In this document: positions 44,035 through 52,542 of the stretch, piece after piece
Position numbering within the stretch: the stretch's first letter is position 1
Layout of the letters: every line of letters starts with the position of its first letter
Assembly (NCBI GenBank): GCA_034110465.1
Contig: JAWUZD010000015.1
Location: 1-64,000 of the forward strand
Direction of reading: 5' to 3'
DNA from: Aurantibacter sp034110465
GTDB taxonomy: Bacteria; Bacteroidota; Bacteroidia; Flavobacteriales; Flavobacteriaceae
Length of the DNA: 64,000 bases
Position numbers and translations under genes: made by a program
The notes under the pieces: model-generated
What the model saw: only the letters and a program-made list of their open reading frames with translations
The model's database searches: none
What the model was told of the DNA's origin: nothing

Positions 44035-44124
44035 AAATATCTTAAAAGTAAAGAAATTTATTAGACTATAAGAATCTTATTTTTTTGACTTTCATTTTGT
44101 GTAATAAATTTCTATTTTTTTAAT

Positions 44125-44967
44125 ATGAATTGTATTCAGCTATTGGTAATTGAGAATAAAACATTTTATTCGTTTTTTAATATTTTTCTCTTTCTTACTT
44201 TTTTGTTTTTACTTTATAAGCTTTCTCAGAGGCTTTATTATAGATTGTTTAATAAGTCTATAATCGTCCATTTTTATCCTATAAAAAAAACATTACCTCA
44301 AACAGATAAAGCGTATTTGTTAGCTAATTTTAAGTTTTATAAAAATTTAATACCCAAAAGACAACGTTTTTTTGAGCATCGTGTTGTGGTTGTTTTGAAT
44401 AAAAAAGAATTTATAGCTCGTCAAGATTTTCAAATTACACAAGAGGTTAAGTTATTGGTTTCTGCTACAGTTGTAATGCTTACGTTTGGAATGAGAAATT
44501 ATTTAATTAAAGCTTTAGAGCGAATTATTATTTATCCTAATGTGTTTTATTCAACCGTAAACGATAATCATCATAAAGGAGAATTTAACCCTAATTTAAA
44601 GGCTATTGTATTTTCATGGGAAGATTTTTTATCTGGATATCAAATAGATAATGATAATTTAAACTTAGGAATACATGAGTTTACTCATGCTATTCATTTT
44701 AATAGTTTAAGTCAGAGCGATTATAGTTCTAAGATTTTTAAAAAGAGTTTTAATGATTTAACTCTTTTTTTAAGTAAAAACGAAGCCTTAAGAAAAGAAC
44801 TGATCGCTTCAAAATATTTTAGAGATTATGCGTTTACGAATCAGTTTGAGTTTTTGGCAGTTTTAATAGAGAATTTTATAGAAACACCAGAAGAGTTTAA
44901 AAGCCATTTCCCTAGTCTTTACGAGAAAGTGAAACAGCTTTTAAAGTTCAATTTTGCAAAGTATTAA
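44125..44967 (+). CDS. MtfA-family zinc peptidase (M90), membrane-anchored
   Basis: The 280-residue protein has one N-terminal hydrophobic segment (about 15-32, FFNIFLFLTFLFLLYKL) and an MtfA-like domain with the zinc motif HEFTH (184-188). A downstream Glu in NQFEFLAVLIENFIE is a likely third ligand. E. coli MtfA is a soluble aminopeptidase that binds the repressor Mlc; no Mlc link can be claimed here. The membrane anchor is a difference from E. coli. The 3' end overlaps rpe (convergent) by 4 nt. Confidence 0.85.
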   Translation: MNCIQLLVIENKTFYSFFNIFLFLTFLFLLYKLSQRLYYRLFNKSIIVHFYPIKKTLPQTDKAYLLANFKFYKNLIPKRQRFFEHRVVVVLNKKEFIARQDFQITQEVKLLVSATVVMLTFGMRNYLIKALERIIIYPNVFYSTVNDNHHKGEFNPNLKAIVFSWEDFLSGYQIDNDNLNLGIHEFTHAIHFNSLSQSDYSSKIFKKSFNDLTLFLSKNEALRKELIASKYFRDYAFTNQFEFLAVLIENFIETPEEFKSHFPSLYEKVKQLLKFNFAKY

Positions 44968-45626
44968 TTATTTGCTAATTTTTTTAAAGTTGAAATTGTT
45001 TCTTTTTGATTTTCACTTTTAAAAACGTGACTTCCAGCTACAAAAACATTAGCTCCAGCTTCAACTAATTTTTGTATATTCTTATCTGTAACGCCACCAT
45101 CAATTTCTATTAAGGTGTCTAAACCTTGTTCATCTATCATTTTTCTTAATTTCCTTACTCTATTGTAGGTAATACCTTCAAATTTTTGTCCTCCAAAACC
45201 AGGATTAATAGACATTAATAAAACTATATAACATTCTGGTAAAATATCTTCTAAAACAGAAATTGGTGTTGTTAAATTTAAAACAATACCAGCTTTACAA
45301 CCTGCGTTTTTAATTTGTCTTAATGTTCTATGTAAATGGACTGTAGATTCATGATGGACTGTAATAATATCTGCACCAACTTTTGCAAATTCTTCAATAT
45401 AGCGCTCAGGCTTTTCAATCATTAAATGAACATCTAATGGTTTTGTTGCGTGTTTTTTTATAGCTTGAATTACTGGCATTCCATATGATATGTTTGGTAC
45501 AAAATGACCATCCATAACATCAATATGAAACCAATCAGCATCACTATTATTAACCATTTCGGTATCACGTTGTAAATTACCAAAGTCTGCCGCAAGCATA
45601 GATGGCGCAATCAAATTTGAAGACAT
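44964..45626 (-). CDS. rpe: ribulose-phosphate 3-epimerase
   Basis: The 220-residue TIM-barrel enzyme interconverts ribulose-5-P and xylulose-5-P in the pentose phosphate pathway. Signatures are LIAPSMLAADFGNL, HIDVMDGHFVPNISYG, LDVHLMIEKPERYI, VLLMSINPGFGGQKF and IEIDGGV. Metal ligands His, Asp, His, Asp fall in these motifs. Length is typical. Convergent with the peptidase gene. Confidence 0.95.
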   Translation of the reverse strand: MSSNLIAPSMLAADFGNLQRDTEMVNNSDADWFHIDVMDGHFVPNISYGMPVIQAIKKHATKPLDVHLMIEKPERYIEEFAKVGADIITVHHESTVHLHRTLRQIKNAGCKAGIVLNLTTPISVLEDILPECYIVLLMSINPGFGGQKFEGITYNRVRKLRKMIDEQGLDTLIEIDGGVTDKNIQKLVEAGANVFVAGSHVFKSENQKETISTLKKLANN

Positions 45627-45663
45627 AGTGTTGTGTTTTTAGTTTCACAAATATATTAAAAAT

Positions 45664-45691
45664 AAAAACCCTTAGCGTTAACTAAGGGTTT
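45664..45691 (-). terminator. terminator after the sigma factor gene
   Basis: Perfect 10-bp stem AAACCCTTAG / CTAAGGGTTT with a 6-nt loop; the plus-strand A-rich flank gives a U run on the minus-strand RNA. Confidence 0.85.
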
Positions 45692-45717
45692 CAAAATTAT
45701 TTATTTAAAAGATGATA

Positions 45718-46581
45718 TTATCCTAAATACGTTTTTAAAATTTTACTTCTAGACGTATGCTTTAATCTTCTAATTGCTTTTTCTTTAATTTGTCTTACAC
45801 GTTCACGTGTTAAGTCAAAAGTTTCACCAATTTCTTCAAGAGTCATTGGATGTTGGTTTCCTAACCCAAAGTATAAACGAATAACATCTGCTTCACGTGG
45901 TGTTAATGTTTCTAAAGCACGCTCAATTTCTGTACGTAAAGATTCGTGTAATAATTCTCTATCTGGATTTGGAGACTCACCTGAATTTAAAACATCGTAT
46001 AAGTTAGAATCTTCACCTTCAACTAAAGGTGCATCCATACTTACGTGTCTTCCAGAATTTTTCATAGACTCTTTAACATCGTTAATCGTCATGTCTAATT
46101 CTTTAGCTATTTCTTCAGCACTTGGTGGACGTTCATGCGCTTGTTCTAAATGAGCAAAAGTTTTATTAATTTTATTAATAGAACCAATCTTATTTAATGG
46201 TAAACGTACAATACGAGATTGTTCTGCTAAGGCTTGTAATATGGATTGTCTAATCCACCATACAGCATAAGATATAAATTTAAAACCACGAGTTTCATCA
46301 AAACGTTGAGCCGCTTTAATAAGTCCTAAATTACCTTCGTTAATTAAATCTGGTAACGTTAAACCTTGATTTTGATATTGTTTAGCTACAGATACTACGA
46401 AACGTAAGTTAGCTTTAGTTAATTTTTCTAAGGCTATTTGATCTCCAGCTTTAATACGTTGAGCTAATTCTACCTCTTCGTCTGCCGTAATAAGATCTAC
46501 TTTTCCTATTTCTTGTAAATATTTATCTAGTGATGCGGTCTCTCTGTTTGTTACCTGTTTGGTAATTTTAAGTTGTCTCAT
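45718..46581 (-). CDS. rpoD: primary sigma-70 factor (RpoD/SigA)
   Basis: The 287-residue sigma factor has no region 1.1. Region 1.2 is SLDKYLQEIGKVDLITADEE. Regions 2.1-2.4 include KANLRFVVSVAKQYQNQGL, NEGNLGLIKAAQRFDETRG and KFISYAVWWIRQSILQALAE. Region 3 and region 4 (LTPREADVIRLYFGLG, LEEIGETFDLTRERVRQIKE) follow. Short primary sigmas of this kind are the housekeeping factors of Bacteroidetes and read TTG/TAnnTTTG promoters, which agrees with the elements found in this window. Monocistronic with its own terminator. Confidence 0.93.
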   Translation of the reverse strand: MRQLKITKQVTNRETASLDKYLQEIGKVDLITADEEVELAQRIKAGDQIALEKLTKANLRFVVSVAKQYQNQGLTLPDLINEGNLGLIKAAQRFDETRGFKFISYAVWWIRQSILQALAEQSRIVRLPLNKIGSINKINKTFAHLEQAHERPPSAEEIAKELDMTINDVKESMKNSGRHVSMDAPLVEGEDSNLYDVLNSGESPNPDRELLHESLRTEIERALETLTPREADVIRLYFGLGNQHPMTLEEIGETFDLTRERVRQIKEKAIRRLKHTSRSKILKTYLG

Positions 46582-46670
46582 TTAAAAGTTTGGGCTTTAA
46601 ATTAATAAGTCTTCGTATGCTTATACGTGAGATCTTTTTAAATGTTACAAAATTTTTATTTTTTTTCATA

Positions 46671-46705
46671 AAAAAAGACTATTCCATTAAGAATAGCCTT
46701 TTTAC
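46671..46705 (-). terminator. terminator after the Ala/Asp-rich lipoprotein gene
   Basis: Stem AAAAAGaCTATTC / GAATAGcCTTTTT with one mismatch and a 6-nt loop; A run on the plus strand gives the U tract. Confidence 0.75.
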
Positions 46706-46715
46706 TAAGTTTTAA

Positions 46716-47135
46716 TTAACTGTTAATTTTTGCTTTTAATTTATCTGCAGCATCAGTAGTTTTGTCTGAAGCTTTGTTTACAGCATCTGTAGCTCCATCT
46801 TTTACTTTATTAGCAGCTTCTTTAGTTGTGTCAACAGCATCATCTACCATATCACCGGCTTTATCAGCAGCATCTTCCATAGCATCTCCAGTTGCATCAG
46901 CAGCATCTCCGGCAGCGTCTATAGCACCATCAACAGCATCTTCTGTAGCTTCTGCAGCGTTCTCTAATGCTTCACCTGTTGCATTTGCAGCATCGTTTAC
47001 AGCATCACCTGTAGCTTCTGCAGCATTTTCAACAGCTTCACTAGCAGCGTCTGCATTTTCTTTAACTTCTTTACAAGATGTAATTGATGCGCACATTGCT
47101 AATAATAAGGCACCAGATAAGATTACTTTTTTCAT
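46716..47135 (-). CDS. Ala/Asp-rich repeat lipoprotein
   Basis: The 139-residue protein has a lipoprotein signal (MKKVILSGALLLAMCASITSC, lipobox residue Cys21). The mature part is almost wholly short helical repeats of the type EAxxxAxDAVxxAA/GDA, for example AVENAAEATGDAVNDAANA and DAADATGDAMEDAADK. It becomes Lys-rich towards the end (KLKAKINS). The 11-residue periodicity resembles LEA-type and apolipoprotein-like amphipathic helices. It has no enzyme motif. It may be a stress-related or envelope spacer lipoprotein; function unknown. The repetitive DNA also opens a long shadow frame on the other strand. Confidence 0.85.
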   Translation of the reverse strand: MKKVILSGALLLAMCASITSCKEVKENADAASEAVENAAEATGDAVNDAANATGEALENAAEATEDAVDGAIDAAGDAADATGDAMEDAADKAGDMVDDAVDTTKEAANKVKDGATDAVNKASDKTTDAADKLKAKINS

Positions 47136-47208
47136 TTTTTGAGTTGTTTGATTAATTTAAAGTATAAATAAACAACAAAAATTACATTTTAACAATTTTA
47201 ACAAATAT

Positions 47209-48444
47209 TTATTTGAATAAATATTCGGTAATAGCCTGTTTAGCACCTAATTGAGTAGAGATAAATTCTTTACTTGCTTTAGAGCTATTTGTATGTAGAA
47301 TTTTGTCTTCTAGTAAGGAAGTTATTTTTTTGTGAAATATTTCTTTTGACGTGATTTCAAATCCACCACCAAAATCCATTAATGCTTTTGCTTCAGTAAA
47401 TTTTTTGTGATTCTTACCAAATAGTACAGGGATTCCAAAAGTAGCTGGCTCTAAAATGTTGTGTAAACCAGTTTTTCCAATAGCACCGCCAACATAAGCA
47501 ATATCTGCGTAGCTATATACTTTACTTAAAATACCTATGGTATCAATAATAAAAACGTTATAGGTTTTTAAGTCTTTGTTTTCTTTGTTGCTAAATAATA
47601 GGATGTCTTTTTTTATTTTTTTTTGAAGTCGTAAAATAGTTTCATCTTTGATTTCGTGTGGTGCTATTATAAACTTTGTAGAATTGTCAGAATTGTTTAT
47701 GAAATCAATATAAACTGTTTCATCTTCTTCCCAACTACTACCAAAAACTATAGTGGTTTTGTCGTTTTTAAATTCTTCAATAAAACTTAAAGTGTTATCT
47801 GTTTTTAATTGATTATTTACGCGATCAAAACGTGTGTCTCCAGAAACGGTTACTTTCTTATAATTAATTTTAGATAGTAGTTCTTTACTGGCTTCATTTT
47901 GAGTAAAAATATGATCAAAAGATTTTAGAGCTTCCTTAAAGATACTACCATACCATTTGAAATAAATTTGATTTGGTCTAAAAACTGCCGATATTAATAC
48001 CGCTTTTAAGTCTAGTTTTTGTATTTGATTTAAATAATTTGGCCAAATATCATATTTAACAAATACAGACAATTCTGGTTTTAAATAATTAATAAATTTT
48101 AAAGCGTTTTTAGAAAAGTCTAAAGGTAAATAAACAACAACATCTGCAATTGGACTGTTTTTACGAATTTCATATCCTGATGGCGAAAAAAAACTTAATA
48201 CTATTTTGTGTTTTGGATAATGTAATCTAATGTCTTGGAAAACAGGTAAACCTTGTTCATATTCACCTAAAGAGGCGCAATGAAACCAGATGGTTTTGTC
48301 GGAAGAATTTATGTTTTGATGAATTTTATTAAATGTTTCTGACCTACCAATAACACCTTTTTTAATTTTAGAATTAAAAAGGCTTAAAAAGCGAATAATT
48401 ATAGCCGCTTTAAGCATGAAAATATTATAAATAAAACGCATCAT
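47209..48444 (-). CDS. waaA: 3-deoxy-D-manno-octulosonic acid (Kdo) transferase
   Basis: The 411-residue GT-B glycosyltransferase adds Kdo from CMP-Kdo to lipid A precursor. It has an N-terminal membrane-associated helix (about 5-25), then TIWFHCASLGEYEQGLPVF, the acceptor-side signature with its catalytic Glu in SLGEYEQ. C-terminal IAPHEIKDET and AYVGGAIGKTGLHNILEPA form the nucleotide-sugar site. It serves the same LPS route as lpxB at 19.5 kb. Divergent from the aminotransferase gene. Confidence 0.92.
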   Translation of the reverse strand: MMRFIYNIFMLKAAIIIRFLSLFNSKIKKGVIGRSETFNKIHQNINSSDKTIWFHCASLGEYEQGLPVFQDIRLHYPKHKIVLSFFSPSGYEIRKNSPIADVVVYLPLDFSKNALKFINYLKPELSVFVKYDIWPNYLNQIQKLDLKAVLISAVFRPNQIYFKWYGSIFKEALKSFDHIFTQNEASKELLSKINYKKVTVSGDTRFDRVNNQLKTDNTLSFIEEFKNDKTTIVFGSSWEEDETVYIDFINNSDNSTKFIIAPHEIKDETILRLQKKIKKDILLFSNKENKDLKTYNVFIIDTIGILSKVYSYADIAYVGGAIGKTGLHNILEPATFGIPVLFGKNHKKFTEAKALMDFGGGFEITSKEIFHKKITSLLEDKILHTNSSKASKEFISTQLGAKQAITEYLFK

Positions 48445-48486
48445 AAAATATTTCAGCTAAAATACCAATCTTTAAACTTTTTTTCG

Positions 48487-48518
48487 TTGTTTTAACAACA
48501 CGAAATTTTGTAAATTTG
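48487..48518 (+). promoter_or_regulatory. promoter of the DegT aminotransferase gene
   Basis: TTG (48487-48489), a 21-nt spacer and TAAATTTG (48511-48518). The ATG at 48524 is only 5 nt after the -7 element, so the transcript would start at or within a few bases of the start codon. Confidence 0.6.
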
Positions 48519-48523
48519 TTTCT

Positions 48524-49678
48524 ATGAAGAAAATTCAAATGGTAGACCTTAAAGGTCAATACAATAAAATAAAAAAAACTGTGGATGCTCAAATCCAATC
48601 AGTTTTAGATACAACAAGCTACATAAACGGACCATTAGTTAAAGAGTTTCAAAAGAATCTTGAAGACTATTTAGATGTAAAACATGTAATTCCGTGTGCA
48701 AATGGAACAGATGCGTTACAAATTGCTATGATGGGATTAGGATTAAAGCAAGGTGATGAAGTTATTACTGCGGATTTCACCTTTGCTGCAACCGTAGAAG
48801 TTATTGCTCTGTTAAATTTAACACCTGTTTTAGTAGATGTAAATCCAGACGATTTTAACATTAATATAGAAGCAATTAAAAAAGCCATTACGCCAAAAAC
48901 AAAGGCAATTGTTCCAGTACATTTATTTGGACAATGTGCTAATATGGAAGCTGTAATGGAGCTTGCAAAAGAACATAACTTATTTGTAATAGAAGATAAT
49001 GCGCAAGGTATTGGTGCAAATTACACTTATAAAGATGGAACAAAAGCTAAATCTGGTACTATAGGACACGTAGCTTCAACATCTTTCTTTCCATCTAAAA
49101 ATTTAGGTTGTTATGGAGATGGAGGCGCTATTTTTACTAACGATGATGATTTAGCTCACACACTTAGAGGAATTGTAAATCATGGTATGTACGAACGTTA
49201 CCATCATGATGTTGTTGGAGTAAATTCACGTTTAGACTCAATTCAAGCAGCAGTTTTAAATACTAAATTGCCACTTTTAGATGGTTATAACGTAGCCCGT
49301 AGAAATGCAGCTCGTAAATATAACGAAGCTTTTAAAAACGAAACTAAAATTACCACACCTAAAACCGTAAATGGTTGCGATGGTATTTGTGATGCCTGCG
49401 ATTGTCACGTATTTCATCAATATACTTTAAAAGTTACAGGAGTAGATAGAGATGCTTTAGTACAACATTTAAATGCTAAAGATATTCCATGTGGTGTGTA
49501 TTATCCAATTCCATTGCATTCACAAAAAGCATATAAAGATGCACGTTACAACGAAGCAGATTTTCCAGTAACCAACCAACTTATAAAAGAGGTTATTTCG
49601 TTACCAATGCATACCGAATTAGAAGACGATCAAATCAAATTCATTACAGATACCGTAAAAGAATTTATTAATAAATAA
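48524..49678 (+). CDS. DegT/DnrJ/EryC1/StrS sugar aminotransferase
   Basis: The 384-residue PLP enzyme probably transaminates a nucleotide-linked keto-sugar for surface polysaccharide or LPS. Motifs are MVDLKGQYNKI, CANGTDALQIAMMGLGL, GDEVITADFTFAATVEVI, EDNAQGIGA and TSFFPSKNLGCYGDGGA, with the Schiff-base Lys192. HQYTLKV and PLHSQKAY are the usual end motifs. An unusual cluster, Cys285-x3-Cys289-x2-Cys292-x-Cys294-His295, stands where most relatives have a short loop; it could bind a metal. Family N-termini support the start, which lies almost on the transcription start. Confidence 0.92.
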   Translation: MKKIQMVDLKGQYNKIKKTVDAQIQSVLDTTSYINGPLVKEFQKNLEDYLDVKHVIPCANGTDALQIAMMGLGLKQGDEVITADFTFAATVEVIALLNLTPVLVDVNPDDFNINIEAIKKAITPKTKAIVPVHLFGQCANMEAVMELAKEHNLFVIEDNAQGIGANYTYKDGTKAKSGTIGHVASTSFFPSKNLGCYGDGGAIFTNDDDLAHTLRGIVNHGMYERYHHDVVGVNSRLDSIQAAVLNTKLPLLDGYNVARRNAARKYNEAFKNETKITTPKTVNGCDGICDACDCHVFHQYTLKVTGVDRDALVQHLNAKDIPCGVYYPIPLHSQKAYKDARYNEADFPVTNQLIKEVISLPMHTELEDDQIKFITDTVKEFINK

Positions 49679-49690
49679 TTTTTTGGCGTT

Positions 49691-49721
49691 ACCAAAAGCC
49701 TAAGAAAAATAGGCTTTTGGT
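49691..49721 (+). terminator. hairpin after the aminotransferase gene
   Basis: Perfect 12-bp stem ACCAAAAGCCTA / TAGGCTTTTGGT with a 7-nt loop. The T run does not follow directly but starts about 17 nt later, so termination efficiency is uncertain. Confidence 0.6.
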
Positions 49722-49805
49722 CAGGTCTTCCATTATATCTTTTTTTTGCATAAGTGCAACAAAAAAAAAGATGCCATTTCAACCCTTAACGCAATAGCAA
49801 ACATT

Positions 49806-50816
49806 ATGAAAATTTTAGTTACCGGAGGATTAGGCTACATTGGTTCTCATACAGTTGTAGAACTGCAAAACAAAGGTTATAATGTTGTTATTATAGACAA
49901 TTTATCTAATACAAGATTATCTGTTCTAGAAGGTATAGAAGCTATTACAAATAAGAAACCCAAATTTCATAATATAGATTTATCAGACAGAGAAGCTGTT
50001 AATCAATTTTTTAAAGCAAATCAGGATTTAGATGGAATTATACATTTTGCGGCCTATAAAGCAGTTGGCGAAAGTGTAAAGAATCCTTTAATGTACTACG
50101 AAAACAACTTGTTTTCTTTAGTTAATATATTACAAAATATAAAAGCTTATAATTTAAGTAACTTTATATTTAGTTCGTCTTGCACCGTTTATGGCGAATC
50201 TAAACAACAACCTATAACAGAATTTGCACCAGTTTTAAAAGCAGAGTCACCTTACGGAAACACTAAACAAATTGGTGAAGAAATTATAGAAGATGTTTAT
50301 AAATCTTCAAATCAATTTAAAGCTATTTCATTGCGTTATTTTAACCCAATTGGCGCACATAATTCTGCAAAAATAGGAGAATTACCTCTTGGAGTTCCGC
50401 AGAATTTAGTGCCATATATTACACAAACAGCAGCTGGAATAAGAGAACAACTTCAAGTTTTTGGAGATACGTATCTAACACCAGATGGAACTTGTATTAG
50501 AGATTATATTCACGTAGTAGATTTAGCATTGGCACACGTAAAAGCTTTAGAGGTTTTAAGCAAAAAAGACGCAGCTACTTTTTACGATACAGTTAATTTA
50601 GGAACAGGAATAGGAAGCTCAGTTTTAGAAGTGGTAAAAACGTTTGAATCTGTTAGCGGACAAACATTAAACTACAAAATAGTACCAAAACGAGAAGGCG
50701 ATATTACAACTGCTTTTGCAGACACTACAAAAGCAAAACAGGTTTTAGGTTGGGAAACCAAATTCACTTTAGCGGAAGCTTTATTATCTTCCTGGAATTG
50801 GCAGAATAATTTATAA
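49806..50816 (+). CDS. galE: UDP-glucose 4-epimerase
   Basis: The 336-residue short-chain dehydrogenase interconverts UDP-glucose and UDP-galactose. It has the NAD motif VTGGLGYIGSHTVVEL, IHFAAYKAVGES, SSSCTVYG and the catalytic Tyr150-x3-Lys154 in SPYGNTK. RYFNPIGAH and the C-terminal REGDITTAFADTTKA also match. A longer frame from a TTG at 49746 adds 20 residues with no family match, so the ATG at 49806 is used. With the DegT gene it forms a nucleotide-sugar neighbourhood. Confidence 0.95.
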   Translation: MKILVTGGLGYIGSHTVVELQNKGYNVVIIDNLSNTRLSVLEGIEAITNKKPKFHNIDLSDREAVNQFFKANQDLDGIIHFAAYKAVGESVKNPLMYYENNLFSLVNILQNIKAYNLSNFIFSSSCTVYGESKQQPITEFAPVLKAESPYGNTKQIGEEIIEDVYKSSNQFKAISLRYFNPIGAHNSAKIGELPLGVPQNLVPYITQTAAGIREQLQVFGDTYLTPDGTCIRDYIHVVDLALAHVKALEVLSKKDAATFYDTVNLGTGIGSSVLEVVKTFESVSGQTLNYKIVPKREGDITTAFADTTKAKQVLGWETKFTLAEALLSSWNWQNNL

Positions 50817-50833
50817 TTCAATTTATATAAAAC

Positions 50834-50866
50834 AAAAAAGCGAAAGAATTATTCTTTCGCTTTTTT
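50834..50866. terminator. bidirectional terminator between galE and lspA
   Basis: Perfect stem AAAAAAGCGAAAGAA / TTCTTTCGCTTTTTT with a 3-nt loop serves the convergent genes on both strands. Confidence 0.88.
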
Positions 50867-50893
50867 GTTGTTTTAGTGTTTGTTTGTATAAAG

Positions 50894-51397
50894 TTAAGAA
50901 CTAACTTCTGGATTTTTCTTCTTATTGCTTTTAAAATGCGACCGCAATAAACAACCTAAACCAAACATTACAGACATATCTGCTACGTTAAAAATTCCTG
51001 TTTTAAATACGCCACCTAAATCTATATGTAAAAAATCGGTTACAGAACCATATACAATTCTGTCATAAACATTAGCAATTCCTCCACCAATTATGGCAGT
51101 GAAACCAATAATTGAAATATTGTCTAAAGTTTTATCTGTTATAACCATTCTAAGTACAAAACCTAAAACTAGAACAGGTAAAACTAAAAGTAAAATAAGT
51201 TTAAGTGTTGGGTTAAAATCGCTACCTAAACCTAAAAAAGCGCCTTTGTTTTCTACATTATTAAGTGTAAAATAGCTGCCTAGAATATGAATTTCTTCAT
51301 AAGGTGTTAAGTTTATTCTTGCAATAACTTTACTAATTTGATCTATGGCAATGTTAAATACAATAAGTAAAAGAATGTATATGGTACGTTTAGACAT
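50894..51397 (-). CDS. lspA: lipoprotein signal peptidase (SPase II)
   Basis: The 167-residue inner-membrane aspartyl protease removes signal peptides from prolipoproteins, several of which are encoded in this window. Four membrane segments are seen. The catalytic pair is Asp121 in SVTDFLHI and Asp140 in FNVADMSV. The conserved NVENKGAFLGLG loop is also present. It lies one base from fabD on the same strand. Confidence 0.95.
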   Translation of the reverse strand: MSKRTIYILLLIVFNIAIDQISKVIARINLTPYEEIHILGSYFTLNNVENKGAFLGLGSDFNPTLKLILLLVLPVLVLGFVLRMVITDKTLDNISIIGFTAIIGGGIANVYDRIVYGSVTDFLHIDLGGVFKTGIFNVADMSVMFGLGCLLRSHFKSNKKKNPEVSS

Positions 51398-51398
51398 A

Positions 51399-52292
51399 TT
51401 AAGCTTGTGTTGTAAAAGTTGCAGAAGCAGTTTCAGCAGAACGTTCTATTTTCTTAACTAAACCTTGTAATACTTTTCCTGGTCCAACTTCTGTAAATAA
51501 CGTTGCGCCATCAGTAATCATTTGTTGTACAGATTGTGTCCAACGTACTGGAGCAGTTAATTGAGAAATTAAATTAGCTTTAATCTCATTCTCATCTGTA
51601 ATTGCTGTTGCCGTTACGTTTTGATAAATTGGACAGTTTGGTTTGCTAAACGTTGTGTTTTCTATAGCCGCAGCTAATTCTTCTCTTGCAGGTTCCATCA
51701 TTGGAGAATGAAATGCGCCACCAACTGGTAATACTAAAGCACGTCTTGCTCCAGCTTCCTTCATTGCTTCGCAAGCTTTATTAATAGCTTCAATCTCACC
51801 AGAAATTACTAATTGCCCTGGACAGTTATAGTTTGCAGCAACAACAACACCTTCTGTTGTGCCACATATTTTTTCAACAATATCATCGTCTAAACCTAAA
51901 ACTGCAGCCATTGTACTTGGAGCAGCTTCGCAGGCTTTTTGCATTGCTAATGCTCTTTGTGATACTAATTTTAATCCGTCTTCAAAAGTTAATGCGCCAG
52001 CAGCAACTAATGCCGAAAATTCTCCTAAAGAATGTCCTGCAACCATTTCTGGTTTAAAACTATCGCCTAATGTTTTTGCTAAAATTACAGAATGTAAAAA
52101 GATAGCTGGTTGTGTAACTTTAGTTTCTTTAAGTTGCTCTGCAGTACCTTCAAACATAATGTCGGTAATATTGAATCCTAAAATCTCGTTGGCTTGTTCA
52201 AATAAGTCTTGTGCTTCTGGAGAGTTCTCGTATAAGTCTAAACCCATTCCTGAAAATTGTGCGCCTTGACCTGGAAATATATATGCTTTCAT
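51399..52292 (-). CDS. fabD: malonyl-CoA:ACP transacylase
   Basis: The 297-residue cytosolic enzyme loads malonyl groups onto ACP for fatty-acid synthesis. Signatures are FPGQGAQFSGMG, nucleophile Ser88 in AGHSLGE, Arg in QRALAMQ, His195 in GGAFHSPMM and VGPGKVLQGLVKK. Length is typical. It is followed by lspA with a 1-nt gap. The upstream 250 nt contain repeat-like sequence. Confidence 0.95.
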   Translation of the reverse strand: MKAYIFPGQGAQFSGMGLDLYENSPEAQDLFEQANEILGFNITDIMFEGTAEQLKETKVTQPAIFLHSVILAKTLGDSFKPEMVAGHSLGEFSALVAAGALTFEDGLKLVSQRALAMQKACEAAPSTMAAVLGLDDDIVEKICGTTEGVVVAANYNCPGQLVISGEIEAINKACEAMKEAGARRALVLPVGGAFHSPMMEPAREELAAAIENTTFSKPNCPIYQNVTATAITDENEIKANLISQLTAPVRWTQSVQQMITDGATLFTEVGPGKVLQGLVKKIERSAETASATFTTQA

Positions 52293-52399
52293 TTGTACCG
52301 TTTTAATTATAAAATGCTAAAATAAGCATATTATAGAAATAAGGACTATTAATGAAAATTTGTTACTTTATTTTTATGAATAAGTTATGATATAGAGCC

Positions 52400-52530
52400 T
52401 CGCATAGGTTTCACAGAATCTGCTTGAGATTTTTTTAATGTACTTGTCATACTGCGCTACTACGCAGTATCCATTGTGATAATAGTTAAGATTTTATCTA
52501 TGGAAATAGATTCTGTTATGCAGCAGAATG
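52400..52530. repeat. REP-like intergenic repeat pair
   Basis: The 250-nt gap between fabD and the FAD oxidoreductase (52293-52542) holds two facing units: TGTCATACTGCG with hairpin ATACTGCG / CGCAGTAT (52449-52470), and, inverted, CAGCAGAATGACA near 52518-52532. They share the TGTCATwCTGC core typical of dispersed flavobacterial intergenic palindromes. No coding sequence is seen in the gap. Confidence 0.5.
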
Positions 52531-52542
52531 ACAAAATGTATT

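Noticed and set aside
46762..47142. A 126-codon open frame on the plus strand through the Ala/Asp-rich lipoprotein gene
   Set aside because: It is a shadow produced by the repetitive GC-richer codons of the minus-strand gene; the Ser/Ala-rich translation has no signal peptide or family pattern, and the minus-strand gene has a lipobox and terminator.
49746..49805. Upstream TTG start for galE
   Set aside because: Adds 20 residues before the NAD-binding N-terminus MKILVTGGLGYIG, which normally begins the protein.
51859..52269. A 136-codon plus-strand frame inside fabD
   Set aside because: Antisense shadow of fabD, which has complete catalytic motifs.
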